64,000 bases of DNA from Symbiodinium sp. CCMP2592 (GCA_905221615.1 CAJNDT010005791.1:72736-136735), one strand, 5' to 3'. Positions 56,801 to 57,484 are shown, counted from the first letter of the stretch. Notes: a model not told the origin generated them from the sequence alone. A program made the numbers and translations.

Positions 56801-57171
56801 CTCGGTGCTCCAACGGACAATCGAAACGACTCGAGCAAAGAACCGACACCTCTCTTTGAACTACCAGCACAGTACAATTCCTGCCCCCGAAGCTCCTGCT
56901 TCAGGGCTCGGTTGCGCTGTCGGAGGGAGATGTTGTCGCTCTCGTGACTCGGAGCTCGCTGGCGGAGCCAACGCATCATGAAGGATTCCGGATCCTGACC
57001 ACGTGTTGATGTGTGGTACTTTGACATTTACCCCACCAACCCAAGGGGACGAAACGTTGAGGTCTCTGAGACTGGGGATCACTTTGCTCAGCCTACCTCC
57101 GGCATCGCACCCAGCACGTCTCTGACGAGCTCCATCGCCAGGGGCTGCACCGTCGTCACGAGATACCGCTC
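3272..57171 (-). CDS. Giant ankyrin-repeat gene, multi-exon, partial
   Basis: Overall extent of the minus-strand gene as far as it can be followed. Irregular exons at 57,171-50,185 come first. Then come 25 ankyrin modules, each made of a 19-nt exon (7 codons less 2 nt) and an 80-nt exon (2 nt plus 26 codons), 33 residues per module. Intron phases are constant: phase 0 between modules and phase 1 inside a Gly codon within each module. No in-frame stop was seen in any module exon. Ankyrin repeats are protein-protein interaction scaffolds; partner and location are unknown and no catalytic domain was found. Neither the initiator Met nor the 3' end is identified. A copia-type retrotransposon and many satellites sit in its introns. 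Two neighbouring ankyrin genes rather than one cannot be excluded without transcripts. Confidence 0.7.
4671..5289 (-). CDS. Ankyrin module 24 (exons 5271-5289 and 4671-4750)
   Basis: Micro-exon EAEDKNG; the 80-nt exon begins DTPLNKAAGSGHTDTV and ends LLAKGAEK. GC donors, AG|G acceptors. Lys-to-Glu at micro-exon position 3 is shared with module 18. Confidence 0.75.
6031..6628 (-). CDS. Ankyrin module 23 (exons 6610-6628 and 6031-6110)
   Basis: Micro-exon EAKDKNG; the 80-nt exon begins LTPLWLAADKGHTEIV and ends LLAQGAEK, the same protein sequence as in the 15.8-24.3 kb copies, with a GT donor. About 130 bases upstream of its micro-exon's intron (6,401-6,530) are nearly identical to 3,664-3,793 in module 25. 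Confidence 0.75.
7216..13457 (-). CDS. Ankyrin module 22 (exons 13439-13457 and 7216-7295)
   Basis: Micro-exon EAKDNDG; the 80-nt exon begins RTPVIAAVEKGHTKIV and ends LLATGAEK, GC donor. The internal intron is about 6.1 kb and is filled with satellites and dispersed repeats listed separately. The exon-to-exon distance is about ten times that of most modules, yet frame and phase are kept. Confidence 0.65.
7747..7900. repeat. Short tandem repeat built on TCACTTGTGACTTCT
   Basis: At least five copies of the 15-base core TCACTTGTGACTTCT, with small variants, are spaced about 26-30 bases apart. Each core contains the imperfect palindrome TCACTTGTGA. Lies in the module 22 intron. Confidence 0.75.
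7960..8935. repeat. Degenerate TTTAGGG-like tract (interstitial telomere-like)
   Basis: About 950 bases rich in GGGTTTAGGGTT, GGGTTCAGGG, GGGTTTACGG and related variants, all G-rich on the plus strand. TTTAGGG is the plant-type telomere unit reported for dinoflagellates. Copies are heavily mutated, so this is an old interstitial tract or a telomere-like satellite rather than a chromosome end. Confidence 0.7.
9108..9535. repeat. Dispersed repeat, copy 1
   Basis: Includes AAGCAAAAGCCTTTTCAGC followed by the stretch around ATCACTTGCCGTCCTGATC. The same block recurs at 12,833-13,290 and, more diverged, at 29,410-30,410. No coding capacity recognised; possibly a non-autonomous element or a remnant of one. 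Confidence 0.55.
9540..11185. other. Intronic stretch with possible decayed coding sequence
   Basis: The minus strand around 9,990-10,370 has coding-like pieces in two frames, for example MEIEGSYKSCQSS then KAIKTTVANLAAK ending at a GT (GTAAGC) near 9,990, and LADFEGQFEKCESGIGDSLE just upstream in another frame. This could be an old exon or a retro-copy with a frameshift. The segment 11,045-11,160 resembles 29,630-29,745. No function recognised. Confidence 0.3.
11186..11777. repeat. Near-homopurine hexamer tract (GAGACA/GAAAGA/GGGAAA/GGGCAA/GAAGGA blocks)
   Basis: Nearly 600 bases of successive hexanucleotide blocks on the plus strand. The order is GA, GACAGA, GAAAGA, GGGAAA, GGGCAA, GGGAAA again, GGAGAA, then GAAAGA. 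The only pyrimidines are single C bases in some hexamers. The long minus-strand frames of alternating Pro, Phe, Cys, Leu and Ser are by-products of the period. Confidence 0.95.
12280..12750. repeat. Minisatellite with AAGGGAGACAAAGGGAGAC and CCCGGCAATGGCGACCCAC motifs
   Basis: An imperfect tandem repeat of about 70 bases with five to seven units, alternating a purine-rich half and a CCCGGCAATGG half. Non-coding. Confidence 0.75.
12833..13290. repeat. Dispersed repeat, copy 2
   Basis: Shares long blocks with copy 1, including the AAGCAGAAAAGCAAAAGCC region and the ATCACTTGCCGTCC region. It also shares the trailing GTTCGTCGTCGTCTGATCG segment with copy 3 near 30,300. Lies immediately right-adjacent to the module 22 micro-exon intron. 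Confidence 0.6.
14449..15056 (-). CDS. Ankyrin module 21 (exons 15038-15056 and 14449-14528)
   Basis: Micro-exon EAKDKNG; the 80-nt exon begins LTPMLRAADNGHTEIV and ends LLAKGAEK, GC donor. It is the most diverged member of the tandem array and marks its left edge. Confidence 0.8.
15837..16446 (-). CDS. Ankyrin module 20 (exons 16428-16446 and 15837-15916)
   Basis: Micro-exon EAKDKNG; the 80-nt exon begins LTPLWLAADKGHTEIV and ends LLAQGAEK, GT donor (GTGGGA). Confidence 0.8.
17216..17783 (-). CDS. Ankyrin module 19 (exons 17765-17783 and 17216-17295)
   Basis: Micro-exon EAKERNG, the only array copy with Asp-Lys changed to Glu-Arg. The 80-nt exon begins LTPMLRAADKGHTEIV and ends LLAQGAEK, GT donor (GTGAGA). 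Confidence 0.8.
18318..18493. repeat. 88-base local tandem duplication inside one array unit
   Basis: The segment beginning TTGCCTTAAAGCGGTCACC occurs twice in a row with a period of 88 bases, only in this unit. It explains why the unit is about 70-90 bases longer than its neighbours. Intronic. Confidence 0.85.
18641..19206 (-). CDS. Ankyrin module 18 (exons 19188-19206 and 18641-18720)
   Basis: Micro-exon EAEDKNG; the 80-nt exon is identical in protein to module 19 (LTPMLRAADKG start), GT donor. Introns on both sides are almost identical to those of module 19. Confidence 0.8.
19942..20556 (-). CDS. Ankyrin module 17 (exons 20538-20556 and 19942-20021)
   Basis: Micro-exon EAKDKNG; the 80-nt exon begins LTPLWLAADKGHTEIV and ends LLAQGAEK, GT donor (GTGAGA). 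Confidence 0.8.
21292..21906 (-). CDS. Ankyrin module 16 (exons 21888-21906 and 21292-21371)
   Basis: Micro-exon EAKDKNG with a silent change; the 80-nt exon has the same protein as module 17, GT donor (GTGGGA). The intron just downstream of the micro-exon lacks about 30 bases that the other units have near 15,080. Confidence 0.8.
22525..23412. repeat. Segmental duplication, left copy (period 1,539)
   Basis: About 888 bases appear identical to 24,064-24,951. The copy includes the whole 80-nt exon of module 15, a TTTCGTC/GGGTTTACTCC repeat and the start of an ATC array. Divergence begins inside the triplet repeat. Confidence 0.9.
22649..23781 (-). CDS. Ankyrin module 15 (exons 23763-23781 and 22649-22728)
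   Basis: The micro-exon reads DAKSNSG, unlike the array consensus; the 80-nt exon has the LTPLWLAADKG form with a GT donor. The micro-exon and 300 bases around it recur in module 14. Confidence 0.75.
23030..23315. repeat. Imperfect tandem repeat of TTTCGTC...GGGTTTACTCCTTA units
   Basis: Six to seven units of about 45 bases (for example GGTTTACTCCTTAAGGGTT) lie in the left segmental copy, and the same block is repeated at 24,569-24,854. The 102-residue open frame over it is the repeat being read through. Confidence 0.75.
23330..23550. repeat. ATC triplet array
   Basis: Interrupted ATC repeats including CACCATCGTCCTCATCATCG blocks. Related arrays lie at 24,868-24,980 and 28,065-28,267. Frames of Met, Ser or Ile runs over it are artefacts. 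Confidence 0.95.
23551..24072. repeat. Duplicated segment paired with 28,269-28,790
   Basis: About 520 bases starting GAGGACTCCACCCCGCTGTG are essentially identical to the segment 4,718 bases further right. The copy contains the DAKSNSG micro-exon. Confidence 0.9.
24064..24951. repeat. Segmental duplication, right copy (period 1,539)
   Basis: Right partner of 22,525-23,412. It carries the 80-nt exon of module 14. Confidence 0.9.
24188..28499 (-). CDS. Ankyrin module 14 (exons 28481-28499 and 24188-24267)
   Basis: Micro-exon DAKSNSG and an 80-nt exon identical to module 15. The phase-1 intron between them is about 4.2 kb and holds three satellites. Modules 14 and 15 therefore encode the same 33 residues through a duplication of the genomic block. 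Confidence 0.7.
25010..25250. repeat. TTCAACC/TCAACC-periodic stretch
   Basis: Irregular repeats of 'GATTCCTTCAACC' type (GATTCCGTCAACC, GATGCCTTCAACC, GATTCACTCAACC). The reverse complement of this pattern (GGTTGACGGAA, GTTGAGGGAAGCGGG) occupies 27,850-28,040, giving an inverted pair around the satellites. Confidence 0.7.
25255..25935. repeat. Satellite A, TTTCCTACAAAAACAAACTC unit
   Basis: About ten imperfect units of 55-70 bases, each a TTTGTTTT...CCTAC part followed by ACAAACTCTGGGGGGAGG. Several frames stay open over it on both strands, which is a property of the repeat. Confidence 0.85.
25940..27070. repeat. Satellite B, CACACGAAATCGCTTCAGG unit
   Basis: About ten diverged units of roughly 110-130 bases built from GAAGAGGCCACACGAAATCG, a GTTAGAAGCGAAGAAAAG part and a TAAATGAGGTACAACCGAAAA part. 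AT-rich and non-coding. Confidence 0.8.
27085..27775. repeat. Satellite C, CCTACCCGGGACTCCGAAAG unit
   Basis: About seven units of roughly 90 bases: CTACCCGGGACTCCGAAAG, TTTGTTTTTCTGTGTTTAAAC, then AAAGGTTTGTTTTCCATG. The CCCGGG core is conserved in most units. Confidence 0.85.
27850..28040. repeat. GGTTGACGGAA-periodic stretch (inverse of 25,010-25,250)
   Basis: Repeats of GTTGACGGAAGCGGG and GGGGGTTGACAGA type, the opposite strand of the left-hand pattern. It leads directly into an ATC array, as the left-hand one follows an ATC array. Confidence 0.7.
28065..28267. repeat. ATC triplet array
   Basis: Same composition as 23,360-23,550, including the CACCATCGTCCTCATCATCG blocks, followed by the duplicated segment starting at 28,269. 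Confidence 0.95.
28895..30671 (-). CDS. Ankyrin module 13 (exons 30653-30671 and 28895-28974)
   Basis: Micro-exon EAKDNDG; the 80-nt exon begins RTPLYGAATSGSTDIV and ends LLAKGAEK, GC donor. The intron upstream of its micro-exon contains the complete copia-type element at 30,951-39,875. Confidence 0.75.
29410..30410. repeat. Dispersed repeat, longest copy (3)
   Basis: Shares GATACCTG(A/G)TCGACTTGA and GAGAGGTATATGC-type blocks with 9,108-9,200, a 100-base block with 11,045-11,160, and the CCGATCATCACTTGCCGTCC block with copies 1 and 2. Order is the same in all, suggesting an approximately 1-kb non-coding mobile unit with truncated copies. Confidence 0.5.
30428..30556. repeat. AT-rich microsatellite (TA)n / (ATTTAT)n
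   Basis: A (TA)n block, an (ATTTAT)n block and a second (TA)n block, about 130 bases. Intronic in module 13. Confidence 0.95.
30946..30950. repeat. Target-site duplication CAACC, left
   Basis: CAACC directly abuts the LTR here and again at 39,876-39,880. A 5-bp direct repeat is typical of copia integrase. Confidence 0.9.
30951..31190 (-). repeat. 3' LTR of the copia-type element (240 bp)
   Basis: Identical by eye over 240 bases to 39,636-39,875. It begins and ends TGCA...TGCA, so it has canonical TG/CA termini. The polyprotein stop codon (31,106-31,108) lies inside this LTR, so the last ~27 codons are LTR sequence. A purine-rich GGGGGTGA precedes it on the coding strand. Confidence 0.95.
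31106..39469 (-). CDS. Copia gag-pol polyprotein with MTase-like and TET/JBP-like domains, 2,787 aa
   Basis: Residues 1-130 are gag-like; 150-380 are acidic, Trp/Asp-rich and low complexity. A short coiled coil (390-430) precedes the zinc knuckle C441-C444-H448-C453. A Gly/Lys-rich basic stretch follows, then the protease motif LDCGAT (Asp564). Residues 790-990 look out of frame. A methyltransferase-like region spans ~1020-1255 (Pro-Cys 1097-1098, FEWP with Glu1151). A 2OG-Fe(II) dioxygenase-like domain spans ~1335-1535 (His1445, Asp1447, His1511, Arg1520). Pre-integrase H1591/H1596 and C1624/C1627, integrase D1658, D1726, E1762 (D-x35-E). Reverse transcriptase D2273 (LDLATAF) and D2373-D2374 (HVDD). 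RNase H D2536, E2589, D2644. Start: first Met at 39,469, with a second Met three codons on. Typical copia polyproteins are about half this length. Confidence 0.93.
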   Translation of the reverse strand: MAIMADAHDKSLVPAWDGQARTWRKYTREVSWFMQSTPVHKRRYCASRLLTRLSGPARLLAMSWAKMEFDTPSGTKLLLQRLASSPLVRRSLPNAAAICQQYFSFRRQPGESIGNFLVRETLVHEEFVEAIIRLHEEKLGVSQADRDFGLPEEETDWRDDPDWNSWYGGGGWGDEDYEEPDPAPPAPDGDSPPDDSAPRTPAERREDAPTDATPARGATGSSPSHRQADAGSVAGSRKGEIPPAAKTPLDEMSVADSFIMDVLRGWRLLQAAGLSAEEKRDILSSTKNSLDHSVISSALQSLWDDQLLGGLRGGSAGHYNAHFMDSGDEHYANYQQESDDWWYEDDAWWQDDTYADYAVDQWRDSWRDDEWYYEGQQATVPEPEDPEAMAKLQEAQNAERVAESLAAEATRTWTEAQRATQALRRDRGFGSPANNLGGGKCFLCGGNHFARECPDRQHPGGKGRGKGYFRNFAADMDDFYSYYFSKGKGKGKFKGKKGMMHEAQAWLKGKSKGKSKGHGKDGPGHRSVNAYASDMFIGGLEVADVMEAATASVSTSSPSVGMLDCGATASAAPEAIVRSLISAVLTQDKGAKIELEQSARPYFRFGNGRWGRALCRVHLSSQVSGQHQHFSLYALPNPEAYYNNSLDKTSLVPVLIGMDYLGPQGVGMMIDFATGLAMNTKDPKPEVYQLHTNHKGHLVLDIVEHLTKGYTNHEGQAHVVVRALSPASSCPVHDHQVLELGTLWLDMTVRDAEFDEQELQLARARMWQLFEASRTTSTTSASQAQMSGAFGAIDSSTTTSSRSNGGFLSGDPRPRPGDRAALDPVLQGQSGKGEAQSSGPLFRHHPSHEGRPSGSTNVTGTMAMLQPTCTRGSGSECTRPVDHVQRLQRETPLHTEEGITGFLDGGAQRANGVSDAEGTSPAPGQCQANREGLLAHDEQDHGGDGSGESDSGVDRQPDLYQDSTLVTEHGVGHGGRRGVGGGLREREDGRVKPGQKGKVYTPHVPLYIGKKIMAMATLFNAMTTTLLLNLHQHERDGVWEIACAPHSWLSEASEEHGIKARRINLANGFDLYQPSTWDRLRELRRLHQPRRLWFSLPCTKWCAWTSVNYNTPEKKTNLETARRRERRLLWHSNAFIKEALSDDPSVQVYFEWPHPCFGWRQMPMEDLDKHLQSMEIPWLSCRVDGCNYGMKDRAGVQFIQKKWMIKTTDEQFHRVFRAKVCPGNHGVHGHIEGGETAVSAYYPWRLVQSIARHWRDQAAPARHLRLLALRQDQPWFDADDDPQPAGDDPIGEEYVEDYGLTEGDLEGLTSSSGDQCVSAGDLEGLTSSSGDQCVSAGVTSSSTLLDLVNKYTIQGDFSYDALESVLMCASENVKDMTTPHARWQAVRRKGFVLGAYSHGSFGGISNKTAALEPLVQYLNAFLRRQLPQSTWSSLMVSFNCPAMPHRDFHNVKDSTNYLVCVGPFSNGGLWTAGYSTTHPMMRRKTPDGRLRDGFVQPTRRQIVSFDPDAWHASEKWSGYRIAVSAYTTRMTPHLQPEELRRLRRLGFPIAMPATSTAFPAEISPDPELDPLPAGVTKTDYEKWEAQVSKFHKAAGHPTNRNLARIIQEAGHEQWKVDVALKHVCPACQSLKHGGTSSGQVPPAATHPQYAAWEAVGADVGEWVVPESRTKIKFVVFVDLATKLRVVKPLQTYNLLEMKAESTKDIVTAFCECWLACFPKPKVLLLDSAKSLSSEAMHDFASSINLMIHLVAEKEHWAHGAIEAVVQDIKHTASAIHLEARHQAPTVTLYLATSALNSTEYTAGYSSFQWAFGKQFSLNDEDLRTIHDLDPDVEFARLVTARQHAESVAQKTRAKRVLSKLGNTTVRQPIRNYNPLDLVKIWRKVWPKSQHTGPRGGFRKSGRPAWIGPGRVVFSEVLPHQSHGDQRRHVVWVLIGTQLFRCSAHSVRPVTETERFQFESVDGDQPSQWKSLEDVLPRKEYHDLVDHEPTEDEVELPDLPPEPDSTTVHRPPTRRVRAKTRPTVTFAEDAVEADGDDPASPSTSSAVKHPVEVNEYETPQLKRHKGDGVEELNWVEALQAEARAEAQGMDLFTAMDETEEFLKIEFDIGGEMSNRQRKALERNPVAFMVKKMRDSEVVLARLPEHERQLFTRAKAKEVDSFITNEAVRKCKDNAEVQKAYSTNRIVKARWVLTWKSVPPEDREEARRDQAENPKTLHGRDGAVKAKARIVLLGFQHPNLLDPSFKTSSPVQSSLGRHLLYSMAAQNQWELEGLDLATAFLQTQPTAADQELWTSGVQELRDALQIGDERIMRILRNIYGSTTAPRGLWLSLNKRLTELGAQAVLGERCLWIWFSKLVMDGDHPKVIGAMGGHVDDFHRIGDNSPEWLDIKKEIDSSYKWGMAKKGSYRHAGTDVSTQLDANGNKMIVVDQTYYTETIADVEISPERIRLDTAMDAKEKEACRTALGVLSWPAIQSQPLLCARCNLLLTELSTDGSMQVAREIQALIGEIRQAPTKLTFRKLPTATHWSQLVMVSMGDSAHANRPKGDSTGGLLTLLAGPECLSGQVSTMSLLGWRTWKLRRKAISSNDSEVQAILEAEDHNFRARLIWTELNGAGGVRDQLPPRQDLVSILEKQVAQVQGVLCTDSRGGFDAVELNESPLLGLSNMRAALQAFQLRETLSRCRCQLRWLPSDYDLADALTKKRQDCRIGLAKFLQTSVWSIKFDPTFTAAKKGKRQGKSAVEAIDKFMGSPYASSMSFGGDATSEAFVDDADAFNMWAFQARQLGRPF
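31191..31198 (-). promoter_or_regulatory. Candidate polypurine tract
   Basis: On the coding strand GGGGGTGA sits directly next to the 3' LTR, where plus-strand DNA synthesis is primed. One pyrimidine interrupts it. It is also coding (Gly-Gly-Asp region), so priming and coding overlap. Confidence 0.6.
34865..35467 (-). other. TET/JBP-like 2OG-Fe(II) dioxygenase domain of the polyprotein
   Basis: Domain at residues ~1335-1535. The facial-triad pattern is visible: MPHRDFHN (His1445, Asp1447), then DAWHAS (His1511) and GYRIAVSAY (Arg1520, 2-oxoglutarate contact). The H-R-D-x-H-N core and the R nine residues after the distal His resemble TET/JBP DNA-base oxidases, which oxidise 5-methylcytosine or thymine. 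All predicted metal and co-substrate ligands are present, so activity is possible. Family assignment is by motif only; another 2OG oxygenase subfamily is the main alternative. Confidence 0.65.
35461..35562 (-). repeat. 51-bp in-frame duplication within the polyprotein
   Basis: Two adjacent copies of a 51-base unit encode GDLEGLTSSSGDQCVSA twice. It lies in the linker between the methyltransferase-like and dioxygenase-like domains, so it lengthens the linker without breaking the frame. Copies differ at very few bases. Confidence 0.9.
35705..36412 (-). other. Methyltransferase-like domain of the polyprotein
   Basis: Residues ~1020-1255. VWEIACAPHSWLSEASEEHG could be a SAM-binding motif I. LWFSLPCTKWCAW carries the Pro-Cys of motif IV of C5-cytosine methyltransferases, and VYFEWPHPCFGW sits where the ENV motif VI would be. 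YYPWRLVQSIA closes the domain. Motif order fits the C5-MTase family, but the motif I glycines and the ENV asparagine are missing, so a degenerate or very divergent enzyme is more likely than a canonical one. Capture of DNA methyltransferases by dinoflagellate retrotransposons has been reported, which makes this reading plausible. Confidence 0.45.
36496..37059 (-). CDS. Out-of-frame zinc-ribbon-like ORF (187 codons) inside the polyprotein
   Basis: This frame, offset by one base from the polyprotein, reads as a normal protein. It has a basic helix (SYKAKAAKAKPKARARS), then W-x-CYNRHVP and HGQWITCSVCNVRLLYTP (a CxxC pair with upstream Cys/His). It continues KELRQHLGNVKPTAKVCLHM and ends AAYENEKTGE before TGA. 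The polyprotein frame over the same DNA (residues ~790-990) is Ser/Gly/Arg-rich and featureless. The original protein probably ran through this frame, reached by a +1 shift near 37,020-37,105 and left by a -1 shift near 36,500. The cause is either two compensating indels or recoding. Confidence 0.5.
   Translation of the reverse strand: MAASSQETRDLDPETEQLLIQSYKAKAAKAKPKARARSFDTTRRMKADPRDPRMSPEQWPCYNRHVPAAPEANAHGQWITCSVCNVRLLYTPRKGSPASSTAVLNAPMVSQMLKELRQHLGNVKPTAKVCLHMMNKITAETVLEKAIRELIDNPTSTRTAPSSPSTAWGMVDDEELVAAYENEKTGE
38111..38149 (-). other. Variant CCHC zinc knuckle (C-x2-C-x3-H-x4-C)
   Basis: The knuckle reads CFLCGGNHFAREC (residues 441-453). The usual retroviral/copia spacing is C-x2-C-x4-H-x4-C; here one residue is missing before the His. 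It is followed by a Gly/Lys-rich region likely to bind nucleic acid. Confidence 0.8.
39624..39634 (-). promoter_or_regulatory. Primer-binding site, initiator tRNA-Met type
   Basis: One base inside the 5' LTR the coding strand reads TGGTAGCGGAG, complementary to a tRNA ending CUCCGCU-ACCA. Initiator tRNA-Met acceptor stems have this form (AGC... at the 5' end) and prime many copia elements. Confidence 0.75.
39636..39875 (-). repeat. 5' LTR of the copia-type element (240 bp)
   Basis: Upstream LTR on the coding strand, identical to the 3' LTR. It should carry the promoter. The distance from its inner end to the polyprotein Met is about 166 bases. Confidence 0.95.
39876..39880. repeat. Target-site duplication CAACC, right
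   Basis: Partner of 30,946-30,950. Confidence 0.9.
40138..41533 (-). CDS. Ankyrin module 12 (exons 41515-41533 and 40138-40217)
   Basis: Micro-exon EAKDKDG; the 80-nt exon begins RTPLMVAAEQGHKEIV and ends LLAQGAEK, GT donor (GTCGGA). It is the last module before the retrotransposon-bearing intron. Confidence 0.8.
40238..41580. repeat. Duplicated intron/exon block paired with 43,063-44,270
   Basis: Three stretches are nearly identical and in the same order in both places. They are the AGGGTTGAAGCTTCATCCACC block, the ACATGTTGCGACC...AACTGTGCAAAACCAC block, and the 280 bases around the EAKDKDG micro-exon. Modules 11 and 12 thus arose by duplication of about 2.7 kb. Confidence 0.8.
42315..44199 (-). 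CDS. Ankyrin module 11 (exons 44181-44199 and 42315-42394)
   Basis: Micro-exon EAKDKDG; the 80-nt exon begins RTPLMVAAEKCQTEIV and ends LLAQGAEK, GC donor. The usual Gly-His turn is replaced by Cys-Gln, an unusual change at a structural position. Confidence 0.8.
44890..45060 (-). CDS. Ankyrin module 10 (exons 45042-45060 and 44890-44969)
   Basis: Micro-exon VTINREG (GC donor); the 80-nt exon begins DGHLLQAAEDGDAELLIELL and ends AGANK, GT donor. The TPL signature is replaced by GHLL. The intron between the two exons is only 72 bases. It is the first of the diverged modules. Confidence 0.75.
45114..45502 (-). CDS. Ankyrin module 9 (exons 45484-45502 and 45114-45181)
   Basis: Micro-exon EAKNEHG with a GT donor. 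The large exon is 68 rather than 80 nt, reading YAAVMQAAGNGHNKCVKLL then HSK before GTGGGC. The loss is 12 nt, so the frame and both intron phases survive, but the last four residues of the repeat are missing. Confidence 0.7.
45636..45798 (-). CDS. Ankyrin module 8 (exons 45780-45798 and 45636-45715)
   Basis: Micro-exon DARDRFG (GC donor); the 80-nt exon begins NTALMLAARHGQADSL and ends LLDAGAEK, GC donor. The internal intron is 64 bases. Confidence 0.8.
46513..47193 (+). CDS. Hypothetical plus-strand ORF nested in an ankyrin-gene intron
   Basis: The first ~100 codons look like real protein. A basic helical start (TQRQQYEKDMQKAYTTQQKR) leads through a Glu run to DDGWVELTRCWKVEDHGDL. The rest is less convincing, and the end overlaps the minus-strand exon at 47,129-47,208, so a splice or stop before that is likely. 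No family recognised. It could be a nested gene, a retro-copy or chance. Confidence 0.35.
   Translation: MPRADNGLTITQRQQYEKDMQKAYTTQQKRHLQALAQYGKDIMAQELKAEARLHVGMRAAGSSQEEEEEEEELPPKSQPEDDGWVELTRCWKVEDHGDLNALLHRIHVPSCPPLDVAFAYLLASAACTTLLTHVTSFFPVVLDRAEADDAKRLAKCLLTARASVFKELCSNHEIPLPQQTVCEELQGCEYADVSSNDVASASQRLPSWRPRPAALGATRARRLLLL
47129..47359 (-). CDS. Ankyrin module 7 (exons 47341-47359 and 47129-47208)
   Basis: Micro-exon SKAEQHG with a GT donor and an AG|T acceptor, the only module not following AG|G. The 80-nt exon begins DKALLRAAAGGELELLQELL and ends AGAKK, GC donor. Confidence 0.65.
47405..47596 (-). CDS. Ankyrin module 6 (exons 47578-47596 and 47405-47484)
   Basis: Micro-exon DTKNQNG; the 80-nt exon begins FTAYMQAAANGHTECAKRL and ends EGANQ. 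Both donors are GC. Confidence 0.75.
47857..47888. repeat. (TC)n microsatellite
   Basis: About sixteen TC dinucleotides abut the donor of the module 5 large exon on its intron side. Confidence 0.95.
47892..48053 (-). CDS. Ankyrin module 5 (exons 48035-48053 and 47892-47971)
   Basis: Micro-exon DVMDGFG; the 80-nt exon begins NTALMHAARNGQTDCL and ends EADK, GT donor (GTGGGA). Confidence 0.75.
48222..48690 (-). CDS. Ankyrin module 4 (exons 48672-48690 and 48222-48301)
   Basis: Micro-exon GLKSSAG; the 80-nt exon begins PTALMEAAKGGHSALVKELL and ends KGAEE, GT donor (GTGAGG). Confidence 0.75.
48872..49073 (-). CDS. Ankyrin module 3 (exons 49055-49073 and 48872-48951)
   Basis: Micro-exon DCQNNEG; the 80-nt exon begins YTPLMLAMQGGHEECFNLLL and ends MAKR, GT donor (GTGACC). 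Confidence 0.8.
49132..49427 (-). CDS. Ankyrin module 2 (exons 49409-49427 and 49132-49211)
   Basis: Micro-exon DARCADG; the 80-nt exon begins STALMLAAREGKTASLKELL and ends NAEK. GC donors. Confidence 0.8.
49494..50064 (-). CDS. Ankyrin module 1 (exons 50046-50064 and 49494-49573)
   Basis: Micro-exon DFKNDAG with a GT donor; the 80-nt exon begins LTFLMLAVKHGNADHIKQLL and ends GIEK, GC donor. First module with the regular 19/80 split; upstream exons are irregular. Confidence 0.75.
50185..50298 (-). CDS. Ankyrin-like exon upstream of the modular region
   Basis: 114 nt, AG|G acceptor and GC donor. It reads ADIWLTENGSTALDIALEVA and ends LVDLHEQYK, an ankyrin helix pair. It ends on a codon boundary, as required for joining the phase-0 micro-exon at 50,064. 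Confidence 0.6.
50394..50835 (-). CDS. Large ankyrin-gene exon (442 nt)
   Basis: A continuous minus-strand frame. First a non-repeat part (SQRLGLEDLHRPTSPAVESS, then LAKEEFSEVVQQRLKNSSE), then an ankyrin repeat with GKHALHRALAQGHTAVARQL. It ends LLTYK at a GC donor. The acceptor is a CAG|G at 50,836. The most gene-like single exon upstream of the modules. Confidence 0.6.
51271..51660 (-). CDS. Two ankyrin-like exons, approximate borders
   Basis: LVAAPRLLLRELFLQHGADV continuing to THRTALHE (about 51,565-51,655), and EGILLCSSKAMGKGHACAAW continuing to AKQDVKDADGQTPLLL (about 51,340-51,530). They lie in different frames with an in-frame stop between them, so an intron or a frameshift separates them. 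Together they form nearly two ankyrin repeats. Confidence 0.5.
51735..51817 (-). CDS. Ankyrin-like exon, left border uncertain
   Basis: AG|G acceptor, then EKKKPLLHKAASQGNSGM and a possible LLEL helix. One ankyrin helix pair. Confidence 0.4.
52099..52212 (-). CDS. Upstream exon of the ankyrin gene (114 nt)
   Basis: AG|G acceptor and GC donor. It reads ESSGHRVFEIKRQLIADVAA then SELECRKTLHWAGKDAE. Helical, not clearly ankyrin. Confidence 0.45.
52599..52699 (-). CDS. Upstream exon of the ankyrin gene (about 101 nt)
   Basis: AG|G acceptor; the sequence HRLTDIVRDTLSYENLEDMY continues GLKLIDEDARLQ to a GT donor. No family recognised. Confidence 0.45.
53105..53400 (-). CDS. Possible exons with an acidic tract
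   Basis: AELDDILRVQTGIQRKKLHL follows a CAG|G near 53,165. Upstream, a Ser/Asp/Glu-rich stretch (SSSEEDNGSNSDNDDSDDDS) comes from a GTC/GTT-rich segment at 53,265-53,365. The acidic part may be simple repeat rather than coding. Confidence 0.3.
53780..54564 (-). CDS. Cluster of candidate upstream exons
   Basis: Three coding-like pieces. NFQPFFPTLDKLFEFAHKHK lies near 53,780-53,870. FGLADSKYDENIVLLDREDG, continuing AAAKYAKALEISGGEEKL, lies near 54,105-54,229 after a CAG acceptor. ESFVASLLKDPGMGSEGATQ, continuing AGMTPLQSVMLC, lies near 54,400-54,530. The last has an ankyrin TPL signature. Borders not resolved. Confidence 0.4.
54648..55485 (-). CDS. Further candidate upstream exons
   Basis: LSDWKLLRLEVLNSKVEEVA (54,675-54,760), RLVEQIEKKARLFTPRMWEF (about 55,030-55,095) and LTTSLEAVQASRLHSSKLLQ (about 55,220-55,300) read as helical protein but in different frames. 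No domain recognised. Confidence 0.3.
56881..56994 (-). CDS. Coiled-coil-like upstream exon (114 nt)
   Basis: CAG|G acceptor, 38 codons reading DPESFMMRWLRQRAPSHESD, then SLRQRNRALKQELRGQ, followed by a possible GA donor. Heptad-like and basic. Phase 0 at both ends fits the next exon upstream. Confidence 0.5.
57097..57171 (-). CDS. Most upstream exon seen of the ankyrin gene (75 nt)
   Basis: AAG|G acceptor, 25 codons (ERYLVTTVQPLAMELVRDVL, then GAMPE) and a GTAGGC donor. Phase 0 at both ends. No start codon; further exons probably lie to the right. Confidence 0.5.
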
Positions 57172-57484
57172 CTTCCCAACATTCCAAAAGCCCTTGCTTA
57201 AGGCTATACTATACTATACCTTGACTGCAACTAGGGGGTCACTCTTTCATTTCAGGGATATTCCTGAATTAAGGGTTTCGGGAGTCTTTGGTCTCACTGA
57301 TCCAGACAGCATGGCTGGAAGGGCGAATACTCACGACCACAGCATCCAGCGCGACATGGGCGGTTGCCACCCCCCCTCATGCTGTTTCCGAACTTCCGTG
57401 GCTTGTGTTGCCATGACCCCTCGGCTGTCTGCGGACCTTGCAACTCTTTTTCACATGAAGATGCTGCCACCTCCAAAAGCACTT

